DNA of 6,739 nt from the NCBI GenBank assembly GCA_963814985.1, contig CAWFFV010000022.1:1-6739 (forward strand), written 5' to 3'. How positions within the stretch are numbered: the first letter of the stretch is position 1; the number at the start of each line of letters is the position of its first letter. The notes under the pieces are model-generated. The model had not been told where the DNA came from and ran no database searches. It saw nothing but the letters and a program-made list of their open reading frames with translations. Positions 5,788-6,739 of this stretch are shown one piece after another. Source of the stretch: CAWFFV01 sp963814985. Lineage in GTDB: Bacteria > Chloroflexota > Ktedonobacteria > Ktedonobacterales > Ktedonobacteraceae. The translations under genes and the position numbers were made by a program.

Positions 5788-6124
5788 GCGGCGCGTTTTT
5801 GCTGGCCTCAACCGGCTTGAGAAGCAGATGGAGCGGTGGGGAATGGGGGTTGTTGTGAGCCAGTGGCTCCCTCAAAGAGAGGTGAAGAAAGAGGGACAAA
5901 AAAAGGAGAAGAAAAAAAAAAAAAAGGGGGGGGGGAAGGCGGGATCATATTTCCTATAGCCATAGATCATCAAATGATGAGGAGGGAGAGCAACTGATCC
6001 TGCTGTTGGGAATTTGGTGTCTTTTCGTGAGAGAGCGAGAAGAGAATGAGCAGGATTTCATTCTGGAAAAGGAGGAGAGGTGAGGGTGCACTCAGGGAGA
6101 GATGGGGGAGTGAAAGGGGGAGAG
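5788..6124. other. Non-coding, purine-rich stretch
   Basis: No protein with a recognisable start or family is seen on either strand. From about 5870 the plus strand is dominated by G and A. It holds a 13-bp interrupted palindrome, GAGCCAGTGGCTC (5857-5869), a small inverted repeat TCATC/GATGA (5967-5980), and the A14G10 tract listed separately. A short open frame at about 5746-5856 has no start or recognisable product. No confident promoter for the frame at 6128 was found. Confidence 0.5.
5912..5935 (+). repeat. A14 followed by G10 homopolymer tract
   Basis: Fourteen A (5912-5925) are followed directly by ten G (5926-5935). Such a tract is prone to slippage during replication and to miscounting during sequencing. 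It lies about 190 bp before the next start codon, outside any credible gene, so a phase-variable coding role is unlikely, though an effect on a promoter or leader cannot be excluded. Confidence 0.85.
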
Positions 6125-6127
6125 ATG

Positions 6128-6238
6128 ATGAGTTTGAAGTGGTTGAAGGAGCGCTGGGCGACATTGATCCCGGCCTTGGAGCCGCTGGGAGTGGAGCCGC
6201 GAAGAGCAGATTGGCAGGTGTGTGAGTGGCGAAATCGC
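6128..6238 (+). pseudogene. 5' fragment of an unidentified gene
   Basis: A start region has GGGGGAG (6116-6122) at normal distance from the second of two adjacent ATGs (6125 and 6128). It encodes MSLKWLKERWATLIPALEPL, then GVEPRRADWQVCEWRNR. After about 6240 the same frame is only a shadow of the following transposase fragment. The N-terminus faintly recalls small predicted HD-type phosphohydrolases, which begin with a similar W...L helix, but the diagnostic Y-x-E-P...Y-H motif is absent, so no function is claimed. It appears to be a gene start cut by transposon sequence. Confidence 0.35.
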
Positions 6239-6264
6239 GTGGTGGAGGCAGCGTCCAGGGCTGT

Positions 6265-6739
6265 CGGCTCGGAGCCTGGGCGCGCAAAGGCAACCGCGTC
6301 AAGGCCGTGGTGCGCCAGCGCTATCAGTGGATGTACCTCTATGGGTTTGTTCAGCCTGAGAGCGGAAAGACCAGTTGGTCGCTGATGCCAACGGTCAATA
6401 CGCACATCTTTTCTTTAGCCCTCTCCGTCTTTGCAAAAGAACAAGAAGTTGGGTCAAACAAGCACATTCTCCTGGTCCTCGAGGGCGGCTGGCACAAGAG
6501 TGCCGACCTCCAAGTTCCTGAAGGAGTACATCTGCTCTTTTTGCCATCACATTGGCCCGAACTTCAACCATCTGAACGACTCTGGCCTCTCTCCAATGAG
6601 CCGCTCGCCAATCGCGTTTTCCGCTCTCTCGATGAGTTAGAACAGGTCCAGGCCGAGCGTTGCCGTTGGCTGCAAGCTCATCCTGGGGATTTATCGTGGA
6701 GGACCTCCTTTCATTGGTGGCCTTCTTTCGTCACTACTT
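6265..6739 (+). pseudogene. Second IS630-type transposase, C-terminal part, runs off the window
   Basis: This open frame begins RLGAWARKGNRVKAV and continues VRQRYQWMYLYGFVQP, SWSLMPTVNTHIFSLAL, KHILLVLEGGWHKSADL, LFLPSHWPELQPSERLWPL, NEPLANRVFRSLDELE and FHWWPSF. It matches the DDE_3 domain of an IS630-like group different from the copy at 3306-4385. The second catalytic position, normally in a LVLDGAGWH-like motif, reads LVLEGGWH (Glu at 6481-6483), so Asp is replaced and one residue seems missing. The Glu of QPSERLW is kept. The segment before RLG, which should contain the first catalytic Asp, does not align in any frame. It is therefore probably inactive. The frame is still open at the window end. 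Confidence 0.75.

Noticed and set aside
5131..5811. 226-codon minus-strand open frame
   Set aside because: It is antisense to the replication-relaxation-like and TniA-like fragments, which carry recognisable motifs. Its own translation is low in hydrophobic-core pattern and matches nothing.
5970..6405. Pro/Ser-rich minus-strand open frames
   Set aside because: They result from purine-rich plus-strand sequence read in antisense and have no start signals or motifs.
1..6739. CRISPR array, tRNA, rRNA or defence island
   Set aside because: No regularly spaced repeats, cloverleaf or rRNA signature was seen by eye, and no defence protein motifs were found. The only multi-gene structure is stacked mobile elements.

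Overview
The window reads as a bacterial 'IS graveyard': most of its coding content is transposase sequence, intact or decaying, with one probable host gene among it. The transposase types (IS1182, IS630, ISAzo13 and a TniA/Mu-like rve transposase), the replication-relaxation-like fragment and the high IS density recall the large, IS-rich genomes of Ktedonobacteria (Chloroflexota). That assignment comes from remembered protein resemblance, with no database search, so it is tentative. No tRNA, rRNA or CRISPR array was seen.

Layout. (1) Positions 1-1773 hold an IS1182-family element with perfect 18-bp terminal inverted repeats. Its transposase (minus strand, stop at 22, start at 1673) has a single frameshift near 1500. 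(2) Positions 1774-2074 have no recognisable gene. (3) Positions 2075-2893 (minus) carry the only likely host gene: an N-terminal membrane anchor, a Ser/Thr/Pro-rich linker and a STAS/SpoIIAA-like domain. One in-frame TAA splits it into 194-aa and 70-aa frames. A near-consensus promoter lies upstream at 2961-2989. (4) Positions 3157-4738 (minus) are the C-terminal third of an ISAzo13-family transposase with several frameshifts. A complete 1080-bp IS630-family element (3306-4385, plus) sits inside it, flanked by TA duplications. Removing the element and one TA restores the ISAzo13 reading frame across the join. The IS630 transposase is split into orfA and orfB, joined by a probable programmed -1 frameshift on A AAA AAG. 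(5) Positions 4785-5202 (plus) are the C-terminal part of a replication-relaxation-like protein with one frameshift. (6) Positions 5232-5718 (plus) are the N-terminal part of a TniA/Mu-like transposase, cut just before its catalytic domain. The cut coincides with a 10-bp inverted repeat bounding 69 bp. (7) Positions 5749-6124 are non-coding and strongly purine-rich, with an A14G10 tract. (8) Positions 6128-6238 are the 5' end of an unidentified gene. It runs into (9), the C-terminal part of a second, different IS630-type transposase, which has lost its second catalytic Asp and continues past the window end.

The genes do not form a pathway. The layered insertions and truncations give a partial order of events: the ISAzo13 copy came before the IS630 insertion. 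I saw no convincing new multi-gene system. The points most worth a second look are the nonsense-split membrane STAS-like protein, the IS630 frameshift site with a possible stimulatory stem, and the repeated single-base indels at short homopolymers, which could be either gene decay or sequencing error.
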